DNA of 64,000 bases from Usitatibacter rugosus (GCF_013003965.1 NZ_CP053069.1:248001-312000), one strand, 5' to 3'; positions 17,289 to 25,185 are shown, counted from the first letter of the stretch. Program-made: numbers and translations. Notes: generated by a model from the letters alone, not told the origin.

Positions 17289-17624
17289 ATGCATTCGCGA
17301 AGCGCCACTATCGCAATTGCCGCCTGCCTTGCCGTGAACAGCACGTTCGCGACGACCACCGCTGTCCCTTTGCTGCCCGAAGAGAAGTGCGTCGAGAATC
17401 CCCAAGTCGCCTCCCATGCGCAGGCTCAGGAGATCGCCGTTGCCGAAGTTCGGCGAAGCTGGGTCAAGCTCGAGCCGGGTCAATTCAAGGTTGAGTCATC
17501 TCGAGTTGGGTGCAACTGGTGGGTGATGGTGCGTTTGTTGCCACTTCGCGCTGGCGGTCACTTTGGCGTTCTAATTCAGGGTGCGAGCGGAACAGTTGAG
17601 AGGAGCGTAAGGATTGATGCCTAA
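17289..17624 (+). CDS. cassette 3: secreted protein, NTF2-immunity-like
   Basis: 111 residues with a signal peptide (cleaved near TFA-TTTA). The mature part has the order AQEIAVAEVRRSW ... GCNWWVMVRLLP ... GGHFGVLIQGASG, which resembles the YbbC/YhhH NTF2-fold immunity family; this match is tentative. Stop TAA is inside attC. Start chosen at the ATG that gives the signal peptide, 15 nt past the cassette border. Confidence 0.6.
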   Translation: MHSRSATIAIAACLAVNSTFATTTAVPLLPEEKCVENPQVASHAQAQEIAVAEVRRSWVKLEPGQFKVESSRVGCNWWVMVRLLPLRAGGHFGVLIQGASGTVERSVRIDA

Positions 17625-17714
17625 CAACGCGTTGGAACGGACCGTGAACCATCGTGGCGCGCTGTGTCTTTGCGAATGGGCATCGTGCCCGGCCGCTCAA
17701 CTTGATCGTTAGGC
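17619..17714 (+). repeat. attC 3 (class A)
   Basis: Closes cassette 3; boxes GCCTAAC and GTTAGGC. Has GTTGGAACGG in L'' instead of GTTGGAGCGG. Confidence 0.95.
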
Positions 17715-17732
17715 GTCATACGAGGAGGCGAC

Positions 17733-17897
17733 GTGCCTACTGACAGCGATCCCGAACGCCTCGACGCCTGGTATGACGGCGGTGCCATTTGTGTCATCGC
17801 CGTGGCAGCGGACGGCGATCCAGTTGATCTAGCCGAGCATGAGGTTGAAGCGTTCATCGAAAAGCTACAAGCTTGCCTGCGAGAGGCGCGCCGCTAG
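17733..17897 (+). CDS. cassette 4: 54-residue acidic protein
   Basis: GTG start preceded by GAGGAGG, a strong ribosome site. Product VPTDSDPERLDAWYDGG... then a hydrophobic strand (AICVIAVAADG) and a helix ending LREARR. Found three times in the array (cassettes 4, 15, 45), which supports a real gene despite its size. Unknown function. Confidence 0.6.
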   Translation: MPTDSDPERLDAWYDGGAICVIAVAADGDPVDLAEHEVEAFIEKLQACLREARR

Positions 17898-17931
17898 TGG
17901 AAGCGCCGCACGTGGCTACGTTTGGGATGAC

Positions 17932-18027
17932 GCCTAACAACGCGTTGGAGCGGACCGTGAACCATCGTGGCGCGCTGTGTCTTTGCGAATGGGTGTCGTG
18001 CGCGGCCGCTCAACTTGGTCGTTAGAC
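17932..18027 (+). repeat. attC 4 (class A)
   Basis: Closes cassette 4; boxes GCCTAAC and GTTAGAC. Carries the variant GTGCGCGGCCGC shared with attC 15, showing the two cassettes were copied with their sites. Confidence 0.95.
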
Positions 18028-18034
18028 AGCACGA

Positions 18035-18235
18035 ATGCCGCGCCGTACGATCACCATCGTCGCAATGTTCCTGCTCATCTTTGGGGCGGTGTACGTGGCT
18101 ACGTACCAATTCATCGGGCACCGCGAGAAGGAGTGCCAGGCGAAGTGCCAAGCGGCGGGCCACAAGAGTTACAGGTACGAAGATTTCTCGGGCACGTATC
18201 GCCGACCGGAGTCGGATCGGTGCACATGTGTGTGA
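18035..18235 (+). CDS. cassette 5: small membrane-anchored Cys protein
   Basis: 66 residues. One N-terminal membrane helix (about 6-24), then a Cys-rich tail with CQAKC and a terminal CTCV, possibly a metal site or disulfides. No SD seen. Unknown function. Confidence 0.55.
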   Translation: MPRRTITIVAMFLLIFGAVYVATYQFIGHREKECQAKCQAAGHKSYRYEDFSGTYRRPESDRCTCV

Positions 18236-18262
18236 GACACGGCGAGCGGTGAGTAACGTGCT

Positions 18263-18358
18263 GTCTAACAACGCGTTGGAGCGGACCGTGAACGAACGTG
18301 GCGCGCTTTGTCATTGCGAATGGGCGTCGTGCCCGGCCGCTCAACTTGGTCGTTAGAC
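18263..18358 (+). repeat. attC 5 (class A)
   Basis: Closes cassette 5; boxes GTCTAAC and GTTAGAC. Reads GTGAACGAACGTGG and GCTTTGTCATT, two local variants. Confidence 0.95.
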
Positions 18359-18377
18359 ATCGCTGGAGGCCTTCGAA

Positions 18378-18719
18378 GTGCTAAGAGCCGCGATCATCCT
18401 GGTTGTCCTCACCTTGTGCGGCTGCGACTTTCAGCGGCAAGCAGACGCGAAGTTCGGAGATCAGCACTTCAAGACAACCATCGCTTTGGTGGAACTTCAC
18501 AAGGTCCGAACCGGGGCCTATCCGGAATCTCTCAAGGACCTCAAGTTCACCGGGGAGTGGGACGCAATCGCGCTGAACTCGGTGGAATACCGGCGTCTCG
18601 ACAATGGATACGAGCTCAATGTCACTCGAGGTTGGATTGGATCACCCGACATGGCCTTGCCGTCCGAGTTCTGGCGTGGTCTTGGCGTCGTGAAATCAAA
18701 TGTGAAGCGGCAGGGATAG
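18378..18719 (+). CDS. cassette 6: lipoprotein, unknown
   Basis: 113 residues. GTG start with GGAGG eight bases upstream; lipobox LTLCGC gives Cys about 16. The mature part (VRTGAYPESLKDL ... NGYELNVTRG) recalls C-terminal domains of type II pseudopilin-like proteins, but the prepilin signal is absent. Probably exported to the envelope. Confidence 0.65.
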   Translation: MLRAAIILVVLTLCGCDFQRQADAKFGDQHFKTTIALVELHKVRTGAYPESLKDLKFTGEWDAIALNSVEYRRLDNGYELNVTRGWIGSPDMALPSEFWRGLGVVKSNVKRQG

Positions 18720-18728
18720 GCCAGCGAT

Positions 18729-18824
18729 GTCTAACAACGCGTTGGAGCGGACCTTGAACCATCGTGGCGCGCTGTGTCTTTGCGAATGGGCGTCGTGCCC
18801 GGCCGCTCAACTCGGTCGTTAGAC
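18729..18824 (+). repeat. attC 6 (class A)
   Basis: Closes cassette 6; boxes GTCTAAC and GTTAGAC. ACCTTGAACC replaces ACCGTGAACC. Confidence 0.95.
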
Positions 18825-18836
18825 GGCACTGGATAC

Positions 18837-19289
18837 GTGATCGAACTGAGAGCCATCGACGCAGCCCCTCGTCACGCGGCCAAATTGCTAGCGTTTGTTT
18901 CACTCGCACCCTCCGTGCGTTGCGCAATGATCGAGCAATGCGGCTGGGCGAATAGGTCAGATCTCGAAGCCGGAACCACCGCAAAGCAACTGCTATCCGA
19001 AATCGAGGAATTCTTGCCATATCTTGGGAGCCATGAGCCATGGCTGGAGGCGATGCAAACAGATTCGCTTTCTCGAGAGTTGGAGGCGTTGGTCCAGCTA
19101 GTGTTTCTGGATGCCGCGCGAAGTCCCTCCGAGCACGAGCGCCTGTTCGCCGCAATCTCAGCCATGGAAAGTGAGCCCGAGTGGTTACTCATCCACAGGT
19201 TGGCCGCCGCACTTTGCCTTTCTCTTGGCATCTCCTTCACCACGACCGCGGCACAGGTGCCAGCCCTACTTTGTGGCGAGGAGGCGTAG
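18837..19289 (+). CDS. cassette 7: unknown, 150 residues
   Basis: GTG start 19 nt into the cassette. Mostly helical, Leu/Ala/Glu-rich soluble protein with no signal peptide or metal motif. Stop is TAG just before the attC. An ORF in this frame extends back through attC 6 but the extension is attC-encoded. Family not recognised. Confidence 0.55.
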   Translation: MIELRAIDAAPRHAAKLLAFVSLAPSVRCAMIEQCGWANRSDLEAGTTAKQLLSEIEEFLPYLGSHEPWLEAMQTDSLSRELEALVQLVFLDAARSPSEHERLFAAISAMESEPEWLLIHRLAAALCLSLGISFTTTAAQVPALLCGEEA

Positions 19290-19293
19290 TGCC

Positions 19294-19389
19294 GTCTAAC
19301 AACGCGTTGGAGCGGACCGTGAACCATCGTGGCGCGCTGTGTCGTTGCGAATGGGCATCGTGCCCGGCCGCTCAACTCGGTCGTTAGGC
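19294..19389 (+). repeat. attC 7 (class A)
   Basis: Closes cassette 7; boxes GTCTAAC and GTTAGGC. TGTCGTTGCG replaces TGTCTTTGCG. Confidence 0.95.
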
Positions 19390-19397
19390 ATCACTAA

Positions 19398-19673
19398 ATG
19401 GTTACCGTCGAAATGGGATACAAGATGCCTGGCCTTGTGAAGTGCCAAGCGTGCACTTACGAGTTCCATCATCGAAAGCTGTGGGACTCCCTCCAGGGGA
19501 CCGAAACAGTTTCATTTACTTGCCCAGAGTGTGCTGCGTCTGGTCCGTTCCATGCGTACTCCGACGCCGAAGTCGAGGCGCTGTCTCAAGACATCCGCAG
19601 GCGCGCTCGGCGAAACGCCGTGATCATTGCGATGATCGTCGTCATCGGTATGACATACGTCGCATGGAAGTGA
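19398..19673 (+). CDS. cassette 8: zinc-ribbon membrane protein
   Basis: 91 residues. N-terminal zinc-ribbon with CQAC and, 24 residues on, CPEC; then an acidic-basic helix (ALSQDIRRRARR) and one C-terminal membrane helix (about 73-89). Cytosolic zinc ribbon tethered to the membrane. The cassette ends 2 nt past its stop. Unknown partner. Confidence 0.65.
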   Translation: MVTVEMGYKMPGLVKCQACTYEFHHRKLWDSLQGTETVSFTCPECAASGPFHAYSDAEVEALSQDIRRRARRNAVIIAMIVVIGMTYVAWK

Positions 19674-19674
19674 T

Positions 19675-19770
19675 GCCTAACAACGCGTTGGAGCGGACCG
19701 TGGACCACCGTGGCGCGCTGTGTCTTTGCGAACGGGTGTCGTGCCCGGCCGCTCAACTTGGTCGTTAGGC
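19675..19770 (+). repeat. attC 8 (class A)
   Basis: Closes cassette 8; boxes GCCTAAC and GTTAGGC. GTGGACCACCGTGG variant centre. Confidence 0.95.
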
Positions 19771-19791
19771 ATCAGAGAGGAACAGCGTCGA

Positions 19792-20115
19792 ATGGATTGG
19801 GCACCTTTCAGACACGCTGTCGTTGGATTGGTCGTCGCCACAGCGATGCTTGCCCTAATGTGGCTCTTCTCGAGCGAGAGCAGTCCCATCTACCAGTTCA
19901 CGCTATATAACCCCGACATAGGCAACGCCATCACCCTGCTCAACATGCCGGCAATCCTTCTTGGATTCTTGGTCTCGGGCAACGTACACGCGCCGTCGCC
20001 GGTGGCGACCGCACTAGGTGTCCTCGCGCAGTGGTTCGTTATCGGGTGCCTGGCGTCCTGGGCATGGTTCAAACTTCGTCGAGGGAATCCGAATCGCGAG
20101 GTATCTGATGCCTAA
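19792..20115 (+). CDS. cassette 9: three-helix membrane protein
   Basis: 107 residues with hydrophobic helices near 9-27, 46-62 and 75-93 and a basic C-terminal tail. GAGAGGA lies before the ATG. Stop TAA sits in the R'' box. Unknown. Confidence 0.6.
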   Translation: MDWAPFRHAVVGLVVATAMLALMWLFSSESSPIYQFTLYNPDIGNAITLLNMPAILLGFLVSGNVHAPSPVATALGVLAQWFVIGCLASWAWFKLRRGNPNREVSDA

Positions 20116-20205
20116 CAACGCGTTGGAGCGGACCGTGAACCATCGTGGCGCACTGTGTCATTGCGAACGGGTATCGTGCCCGGCCGCTCAACTCGGTCGT
20201 TAGGC
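20110..20205 (+). repeat. attC 9 (class A)
   Basis: Closes cassette 9; boxes GCCTAAC and GTTAGGC. Confidence 0.95.
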
Positions 20206-20211
20206 ATACCG

Positions 20212-20568
20212 GTGAACGTGACCAAGGTTGTAAGCACCGCGATCCTTCCATCCATCATCGTGGCTGTTCGCTTCCTCATCCCTGGCGCCTGGGGCAACGG
20301 AAACACCTGGGCATTCGCAATCATTGGATTCATCGCGACATTCGCGGGCTGCATCACCGCGGCAGTAGTTCTTCGTCGGCGCATCGGCTGCACACCTCAT
20401 GCGATCCTTGCGGTAGTCGGGGTCACCATAGCCGCGGCACTCCTCGCCATCTTCACAACCATGCCGAGCTGGCCATTTGCGGGCATCGGCTTCATCGTTG
20501 CTTGGGTGCTTGTGGCCGCAGGCTTTACCATCGTCTTTGTGCTCGCAGGAAGCTACAGGTATGCCTAA
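20212..20568 (+). CDS. cassette 10: four-helix membrane protein
   Basis: 118 residues, nearly all hydrophobic, with four predicted membrane helices and only short loops (one with RRRIG). GTG start 12 nt into the cassette; a second in-frame GTG is 6 nt on. Stop TAA lies in attC. Unknown. Confidence 0.55.
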   Translation: MNVTKVVSTAILPSIIVAVRFLIPGAWGNGNTWAFAIIGFIATFAGCITAAVVLRRRIGCTPHAILAVVGVTIAAALLAIFTTMPSWPFAGIGFIVAWVLVAAGFTIVFVLAGSYRYA

Positions 20569-20658
20569 CAACGCGTTGGAGCGGACCGTGAACCATCGTG
20601 GCGCGCTGTGTCCTTGCGAATGGGCGTCGTGCCCGGCCGCTCAACTTGGTCGTTAGAT
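20563..20658 (+). repeat. attC 10 (class A)
   Basis: Closes cassette 10; boxes GCCTAAC and GTTAGAT. Confidence 0.95.
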
Positions 20659-20983
20659 GCCCACCATGAGGCTCCATGTATCAGTGGGCGACGATGCGAC
20701 CGACGAATGGCGATCGGCCGCGATAGTGGATCCAGATGAACCATCGACGCATGGCCTGGGGACAATCACGTGGAACTCCCAAGTCACCATTCCCTCGGGA
20801 GAAGAACTCGTACTTGGAGCCGTATACGCGGAAGCGAACCGCAGCCTCAACATTGTCGTGAGCCACAATGGGAAGCAGCTCCTCAATATGAGTGGCTTCA
20901 AGCTCAAGCCGACCACCTATGACCCAACGGCCCTCTTTCTCACCCCCGGAGGCTTGCATGTGCAAGTTATGGTGGGCATCTAA
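20657..20983 (+). CDS. cassette 11: soluble beta-rich protein
   Basis: 108 residues, beta-rich (MRLHVSVGDD ... WRSAAIVDPD ... LNIVVSHNGKQ), no signal or membrane helix. Starts on the R' box ATG or on a second ATG 9 nt later; ends with TAA in R''. Unknown. Confidence 0.55.
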   Translation: MPTMRLHVSVGDDATDEWRSAAIVDPDEPSTHGLGTITWNSQVTIPSGEELVLGAVYAEANRSLNIVVSHNGKQLLNMSGFKLKPTTYDPTALFLTPGGLHVQVMVGI

Positions 20984-21073
20984 CAACGCGTTGGAACGGA
21001 CCGTGACCCATCGTGGCGCGCTGCGTCTTTGCGAATGGGCGTCGTGCCCGGCCGCTCAACTCGGTCGTTAGAT
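20978..21073 (+). repeat. attC 11 (class A)
   Basis: Closes cassette 11; boxes ATCTAAC and GTTAGAT. Reads GTGACCCATCGTGG. Confidence 0.95.
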
Positions 21074-21265
21074 CGCAGGCAAAGTCGAACACCAATCACT
21101 CGTGGCTCACGACCACACCGATTCTCAGATCACCTCACGCTACCGCCGTGCCACGGGGCGGCTCAGCGGAGCGCGATCATCCCCAGTGCGCCGAGCTCTT
21201 GAGCAAGACCGCCGTCGCGAGTTTGGGCAAAATACAGCCATGTGCACTCAGCTCGTGGGCCAGCG
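21068..21265 (+). other. cassette 12: ORF-less promoter-like cassette
   Basis: About 200 bp with no convincing gene. Starts GTTAGATCGCAGGCAAAG and ends with the conserved module TTTGGGCAAAATACAGCCATG before its attC. CAAAAT (21228-21233) lies exactly six bases before the ATG at 21240. That ATG opens a 39-codon frame through the attC, ending at the TAG of GTTAG. Same family as cassettes 14, 18, 19, 46 and 55. A near copy of cassette 46. Confidence 0.7.
21228..21233 (+). promoter_or_regulatory. conserved -10-like element of cassette 12
   Basis: CAAAAT followed by ACAGCC and ATG; repeated in all six ORF-less cassettes at identical spacing. No clear -35. Confidence 0.4.
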
Positions 21266-21361
21266 TTCTAACTTCGCGTTGGAGCGGACCGTGATCCAGC
21301 GTGGCGCCCCTCTCAGGGGCGAAGCGGCAGCGCGTGCGGCCGCTCAACGCAATCGTTAGGC
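21266..21361 (+). repeat. attC 12 (class B)
   Basis: Closes cassette 12; boxes TTCTAAC and GTTAGGC. Carries the CGCCCCTCTCAGGGGCG hairpin. Confidence 0.95.
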
Positions 21362-21384
21362 GCTACGCCGCAGAGAGTTAGGCG

Positions 21385-21654
21385 ATGAGCCGTCGAAAAT
21401 TCCAATCGGTCAACGGGGACTTCGTGAGCCGCATTAATGCAAAAGCGCAGCGCCCTGCGGGAGGCTTTGAACGTGGGGGCATCGATGGCGCGCAGTCTCA
21501 TCCAGCGACGCGAATTGATAGGCCGACGCTCCGATCAAGAGATGCCTTGAGCATCGATCTAGAGGCGGCGAGGCCTAACAACGCGTTCGAGCGGACAGGA
21601 GTGTGGCCAACGCGCTCCGCGCTTTGGCCACCTGCCGCTCAACTTGTAAGTTAG
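21385..21654 (+). CDS. cassette 13: doubtful ORF
   Basis: 89 codons from ATG (MSRRKFQSVNGDF), the last third encoded by the attC itself. A second GTTAGGC lies 19 nt inside the cassette. The cassette's two ends (GCGCTACG and GGCGAGGC) do not match in reverse as they do elsewhere. It may be a rearranged or decayed cassette with no real gene. Confidence 0.25.
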   Translation: MSRRKFQSVNGDFVSRINAKAQRPAGGFERGGIDGAQSHPATRIDRPTLRSRDALSIDLEAARPNNAFERTGVWPTRSALWPPAAQLVS

Positions 21655-21656
21655 AT
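21573..21656 (+). repeat. attC 13 (class D, 84 bp)
   Basis: Closes cassette 13; boxes GCCTAAC and GTTAGAT. Short, diverged centre with GGCCAACGCG/CGCGCTTTGGCC pairing; L' reads CCGCTCAACTTGTAAG. Foreign-looking compared with the rest. Confidence 0.85.
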
Positions 21657-21849
21657 CGCAGGCAAAGCCGAGCACCGTGCACCCGTGGCTGGCGATCACG
21701 CATCAATCTTGGAGCCCCTCCTGCAATCGCCACGAGTACAGGGTGTGCCACCAGGCGCAACCATCCCCACTGCACCGAGCTCCCGCGCAATACCGTCTTC
21801 CACAGTTTGGGCAAAATACAGCCATGTGCCATCAATTCATGGGCCAGCG
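21651..21849 (+). other. cassette 14: ORF-less promoter-like cassette
   Basis: Second member of the ORF-less family; sequence identical to cassette 19 including its attC. -10-like CAAAAT at 21812-21817, ATG at 21824, mini-frame ending at the R' TAG (21943). The body differs strongly from cassette 12, yet the last 45 bp are conserved. Confidence 0.7.
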
Positions 21850-21945
21850 TTCTAACTCCGCGTTGGAGCGGACCGAAAACCAGCGTGGCGCCCCTCTGAG
21901 GGGCGAAGCGGCAGCGCGTGCGGCCGCTCAACGCGAACGTTAGGC
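21850..21945 (+). repeat. attC 14 (class B)
   Basis: Closes cassette 14; boxes TTCTAAC and GTTAGGC. Centre ACCGAAAACCAGCG; identical to attC 19. Confidence 0.95.
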
Positions 21946-21963
21946 GTCATACGAGGAGGCGAC

Positions 21964-22128
21964 GTGCCTACTGACAGCGATCCCGAACGCCTCGACGCCT
22001 GGTATGACGGCGGTGCCATTTGTGTCATCGCCGTGGCAGCGGACGGCGATCCAGTTGATCTAGCCGAGCATGAGGTTGAAGCGTTCATCGAAAAGCTACA
22101 AGCTTGCCTGCGAGAGGCGCGCCGCTAG
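21964..22128 (+). CDS. cassette 15: 54-residue acidic protein, copy 2
   Basis: Identical to the product of cassette 4, with the same GAGGAGG site and GTG start. The identity runs on into the attC, so the whole cassette was duplicated recently. Confidence 0.6.
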   Translation: MPTDSDPERLDAWYDGGAICVIAVAADGDPVDLAEHEVEAFIEKLQACLREARR

Positions 22129-22162
22129 TGGAAGCGCCGCACGTGGCTACGTTTGGGATGAC

Positions 22163-22258
22163 GCCTAACAACGCGTTGGAGCGGACCGTGAACCATCGTG
22201 GCGCGCTGTGTCTTTGCGAATGGGTGTCGTGCGCGGCCGCTCAACTTGGTCGTTAGGC
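22163..22258 (+). repeat. attC 15 (class A)
   Basis: Closes cassette 15; boxes GCCTAAC and GTTAGGC; same GTGCGCGGCC variant as attC 4. Confidence 0.95.
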
Positions 22259-22263
22259 ATCAC

Positions 22264-22665
22264 ATGTCGACCGTCGCGGCCTACGAGCAGCGCTTCCTGG
22301 ACGCAGAGGGGGTGTGGCTCCTCACAGTTGCCGAGCAGCCCTCCGCCGAGATCATCGTCGTCGGGGACAGTCGGTCACCGTCTAGAGCGTATCTGGCACT
22401 CTTCGAAGAGATGGCCCCGCAACTGGACGCTCTCGCGAGCCGCGCGGCCGCCTATCTCGACGAGTTTGTGGACCGAGGTAAATTGGCCGGTGGGTCGCCG
22501 TGGTTCTTTGAAGGTATCGAGTTTGGCCGTGCGCCTGGTGGGTTGCCGACTGATGCGTCGTTCGCGTTCTCCCTCGAGGGGGACACATACGGCCTGTGGA
22601 CGGTAATTGTGCGGAAGGTGGACAACCGCTTCTTTCCCGTTCAGTTGAACCGGTCTCAACAGTGA
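22264..22665 (+). CDS. cassette 16: unknown, 133 residues
   Basis: Soluble protein starting MSTVAAYEQRFLDAEG, with a central acidic helix (EEMAPQLDALASRAAAYLDE) and a conserved SPWFFEGIEFGR motif. A paralogue about 90% identical is cassette 66; most differences between them are conservative or silent, which suggests selection on the protein. Unknown function. Confidence 0.65.
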   Translation: MSTVAAYEQRFLDAEGVWLLTVAEQPSAEIIVVGDSRSPSRAYLALFEEMAPQLDALASRAAAYLDEFVDRGKLAGGSPWFFEGIEFGRAPGGLPTDASFAFSLEGDTYGLWTVIVRKVDNRFFPVQLNRSQQ

Positions 22666-22675
22666 GCAATGTGAT

Positions 22676-22771
22676 GCCTAACAACGCGTTGGAGCGGACC
22701 GTGAACCATCGTGGCGCGCTGTGTCCTTGCGAATGGGCGCTGTGCCCGGCCGCTCAACTTGATCGTTAGAC
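22676..22771 (+). repeat. attC 16 (class A)
   Basis: Closes cassette 16; boxes GCCTAAC and GTTAGAC. L' reads CAACTTGATCG. Confidence 0.95.
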
Positions 22772-22778
22772 AGCACCC

Positions 22779-23144
22779 ATGGGACAGTCCGCATCGCAGG
22801 CGCACACGTTCTATCGGGAAGTCGCAAAGAATCGCGTCGTTTGGACGATCCGCGATTCTGGCGGGTATCCCGCGCCGAAGACTCGAACAGGACAACGAGC
22901 GCAGCCCTTCTGGTCGTCGAAGTCGCGAATAGATCGAATCAAGAAAATCGCCCCCGACTACGCCGGGTTCGAAGCAGAGAAGATTTCTTGGGAAGAGTTT
23001 CGTGACAAATGGCTTCCCGAGCTCGCTCGCGATGGGTACCTGGTCGGAGTAAATTGGAGCGGAAAGAACGTGACGGGTTACGACCTCGATGCTCCGTGGG
23101 TCAGAACGTGCATTGAGGGGTACATCGAGAATGGTGCTGTCTAA
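22779..23144 (+). CDS. cassette 17: DUF2750 family protein
   Basis: 121 residues. The pattern MGQSASQAHTFYREVAKNR ... PFWSSKSRIDRI ... YAGFEAEKISWEEF ... WLPELARDG-LVGVNWSG matches the DUF2750 family, a frequent integron cassette product of unknown function. Stop TAA lies in R''. Confidence 0.8.
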   Translation: MGQSASQAHTFYREVAKNRVVWTIRDSGGYPAPKTRTGQRAQPFWSSKSRIDRIKKIAPDYAGFEAEKISWEEFRDKWLPELARDGYLVGVNWSGKNVTGYDLDAPWVRTCIEGYIENGAV

Positions 23145-23234
23145 CAACGCGTTGGAGCGGACCGTGAACTATCGCGGCGCGCTGTGTCTTTGCGAATGGG
23201 CATCGTGCCCGGCCGCTCAACTTGGTCGTTAGAT
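23139..23234 (+). repeat. attC 17 (class A)
   Basis: Closes cassette 17; boxes GTCTAAC and GTTAGAT. GTGAACTATCGCGG variant. Confidence 0.95.
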
Positions 23235-23451
23235 CGCAGCTGAAACCGTCACCTCGCACAGCTTTGTCGGCGGTTGGGGCCAAGAACCCACAGCACCTCG
23301 CGCACTTCTCTGTCGGCCCGTGGATCCAACGCCTTCAAGTCACCACCGCACACTGGTGCCACCCTATCTGGCACCACTACCTGCGCAGGTGGGGCGGGCA
23401 GCCCAGGTTTTGGCAAAATACAACCATGCGCAAAGAACTCGAGCAGCAGCG
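23229..23451 (+). other. cassette 18: ORF-less promoter-like cassette, diverged
   Basis: Most diverged family member: the 180-bp body is unrelated to cassettes 12/14, but the end TTTTGGCAAAATACAACCATG is kept. CAAAAT 23414-23419, ATG 23426, mini-frame MRKELEQQRS running through the attC to the TAG at 23545. Confidence 0.65.
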
Positions 23452-23547
23452 TTCTAACTTCGCGTTGGAGCGGACCGTGATCCAGCGTGGCCCGCGTCTC
23501 GCGCGGGAACTCGGTCGCCGTGCGGCCGCTCAACGCGGTCGTTAGAT
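23452..23547 (+). repeat. attC 18 (class B)
   Basis: Closes cassette 18; boxes TTCTAAC and GTTAGAT. Hairpin variant CCCGCGTCTCGCGCGGG. Confidence 0.93.
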
Positions 23548-23740
23548 CGCAGGCAAAGCCGAGCACCGTGCACCCGTGGCTGGCGATCACGCATCAATCT
23601 TGGAGCCCCTCCTGCAATCGCCACGAGTACAGGGTGTGCCACCAGGCGCAACCATCCCCACTGCACCGAGCTCCCGCGCAATACCGTCTTCCACAGTTTG
23701 GGCAAAATACAGCCATGTGCCATCAATTCATGGGCCAGCG
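23542..23740 (+). other. cassette 19: ORF-less promoter-like cassette (copy of 14)
   Basis: Exact copy of cassette 14. With cassette 18 it leaves about 600 bp without any ordinary gene. CAAAAT 23703-23708, ATG 23715, mini-frame to 23834. Confidence 0.7.
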
Positions 23741-23836
23741 TTCTAACTCCGCGTTGGAGCGGACCGAAAACCAGCGTGGCGCCCCTCTGAGGGGCGAAGC
23801 GGCAGCGCGTGCGGCCGCTCAACGCGAACGTTAGAT
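23741..23836 (+). repeat. attC 19 (class B)
   Basis: Closes cassette 19; boxes TTCTAAC and GTTAGAT. Confidence 0.95.
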
Positions 23837-23853
23837 TGCACTGAAGGGACGCC

Positions 23854-24120
23854 GTGGCAATTCTGGTATTCCTGGCGATTGCGATCATTTCCGCTACCCT
23901 CTGGCACCGCTTCGTGGCGGGTTTCGGCAGCGCCGTACTTGGGGCCACAATCACGACTGTCGTGCTCTTCCAGGCTGCGGCATACGTTGAAGCGGGCCAC
24001 CTCGACGCATTTGCGGGGATTGCCGCAGTGACAACGGCCGTGGTCGCGGTCGTCATTTCCATCGTCATTGGTCTTCCATTTCGTGCCAGGCGGAAAGCGG
24101 AGAAAAGCAGTGCAATCTAA
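23854..24120 (+). CDS. cassette 20: three-helix membrane protein
   Basis: 88 residues, hydrophobic almost throughout, three helices, ending with a basic tail (RARRKAEKSSAI). GTG start with AGGGA upstream; stop TAA in attC. First ordinary gene after two tandem ORF-less cassettes, so it may be their expression target. Confidence 0.6.
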   Translation: MAILVFLAIAIISATLWHRFVAGFGSAVLGATITTVVLFQAAAYVEAGHLDAFAGIAAVTTAVVAVVISIVIGLPFRARRKAEKSSAI

Positions 24121-24210
24121 CAACGCGTTGGAGCGGACCGTGGAAAATCGTGGCGCGCTGTGTCATTGCGAGTCGGCATCGTGGCCGGCCGCTCAACTCG
24201 GTCGTTAGGC
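24115..24210 (+). repeat. attC 20 (class A)
   Basis: Closes cassette 20; boxes ATCTAAC and GTTAGGC. GAGTCGGCATCGTGGCC variant. Confidence 0.95.
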
Positions 24211-24218
24211 ATCAGCTA

Positions 24219-24737
24219 ATGGGCTACGTGGTTCACATCACGCGCCGGAACTCTTGGTCCGACGCCGATGGTCCGACTATCGCCGAAGCGGAATGGCTGT
24301 CTCGCTCGACCGACGATCCTGACCTCGCACTCCTGTGCTGGCGCGCCGGAAATATCGAGGCGAAGAATCCAGAACGCCTCCTAGTGCAGAAGATGGCTCG
24401 GCTAGCTGCCGAGCTCGGTGCGACCGTACAGGGTGACGACGGCGAGTTCTACGACCCTGCGGGAAACCCAGTCTCTGCGCCGAGGTCAGGAGTTATCTCC
24501 CGTATTGCCGCGTGGGCGACAGATCGCGCCTCGCTGGGCGCTTCGCCCGTGGCGATAGCGTCCCTCCCATTCAAGGTGGGCGACCGCGTCCGGGACACTT
24601 GGGGCAATCTCGGGCGCATCACGGAGATCGACGTCCGAGCCGAACACGGACTTGGGCGTATCACCGTAGAGTATGCGGACGGGCGAACATTGAGTTCCGC
24701 CGCAGTCGGTCACGGCCTGGAGAGAGCTGATGCCTAA
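24219..24737 (+). CDS. cassette 21: unknown with SH3-like C-terminus
   Basis: 172 residues. N-terminal alpha/beta part (MGYVVHITRRNSWSDADG...) and a C-terminal SH3/KOW-like barrel (FKVGDRVRDTWGNLGRI ... GRITVEYADGRT). No catalytic motif seen. Stop TAA in attC. Possibly a nucleic-acid or peptide binder; inference from fold only. Confidence 0.6.
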   Translation: MGYVVHITRRNSWSDADGPTIAEAEWLSRSTDDPDLALLCWRAGNIEAKNPERLLVQKMARLAAELGATVQGDDGEFYDPAGNPVSAPRSGVISRIAAWATDRASLGASPVAIASLPFKVGDRVRDTWGNLGRITEIDVRAEHGLGRITVEYADGRTLSSAAVGHGLERADA

Positions 24738-24827
24738 CAACGCGTTGGAGCGGACCGTGAACCATTGTGGCGCGCTGTGTCTTCGCGAACGGGTATCGTG
24801 CCCGGCCGCTCAACTCGGTCGTTAGAT
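24732..24827 (+). repeat. attC 21 (class A)
   Basis: Closes cassette 21; boxes GCCTAAC and GTTAGAT. GTGAACCATTGTGG. Confidence 0.95.
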
Positions 24828-25185
24828 GCCACTTCTTCCTTATAGCCGGACAGGGCGAGTGCTTTGGGCGGTGTGGTTTGGTGCCTGCCTGACCGTTCTT
24901 ATCCTTGCCCTTTTCTCGCAATCGCCGGATGCCGTCTTGCTAGCTACGGCGTTCTTTGTCTTCGCCTCATTTCCGGCGGGAGTCCTCGTTATCGGACTCC
25001 TGGCTGTCTTTTACCCCATCGCAGAAGCCCTAGGCGTGCCTCTGCCCGAGTCCTTTGCCTGGTTCGTGGTCTATTGGGGATTGCAGGTGGTCGTCGGCCA
25101 TCTCCAGTGGTTCGTGGTAGTTCCCGCAATTGCGCGGTGGGCAAACAAGAAGTGGCATCTAACAACGCGTTGGAGCGGACCGTGA
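24826..25185 (+). CDS. cassette 22: four-helix membrane protein, copy 1
   Basis: 119 residues; hydrophobic segments near 10-30, 38-55, 57-72 and 82-100. The ATG is in the R' box. Unlike most neighbours it passes through R'' out of frame with TAA and stops at a TGA 27 nt inside the attC, so its last ten residues are attC-encoded. The cassette ends match in reverse over 17 nt, the longest here. Identical copy in cassette 24, broken copy in 34. Confidence 0.65.
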   Translation: MPLLPYSRTGRVLWAVWFGACLTVLILALFSQSPDAVLLATAFFVFASFPAGVLVIGLLAVFYPIAEALGVPLPESFAWFVVYWGLQVVVGHLQWFVVVPAIARWANKKWHLTTRWSGP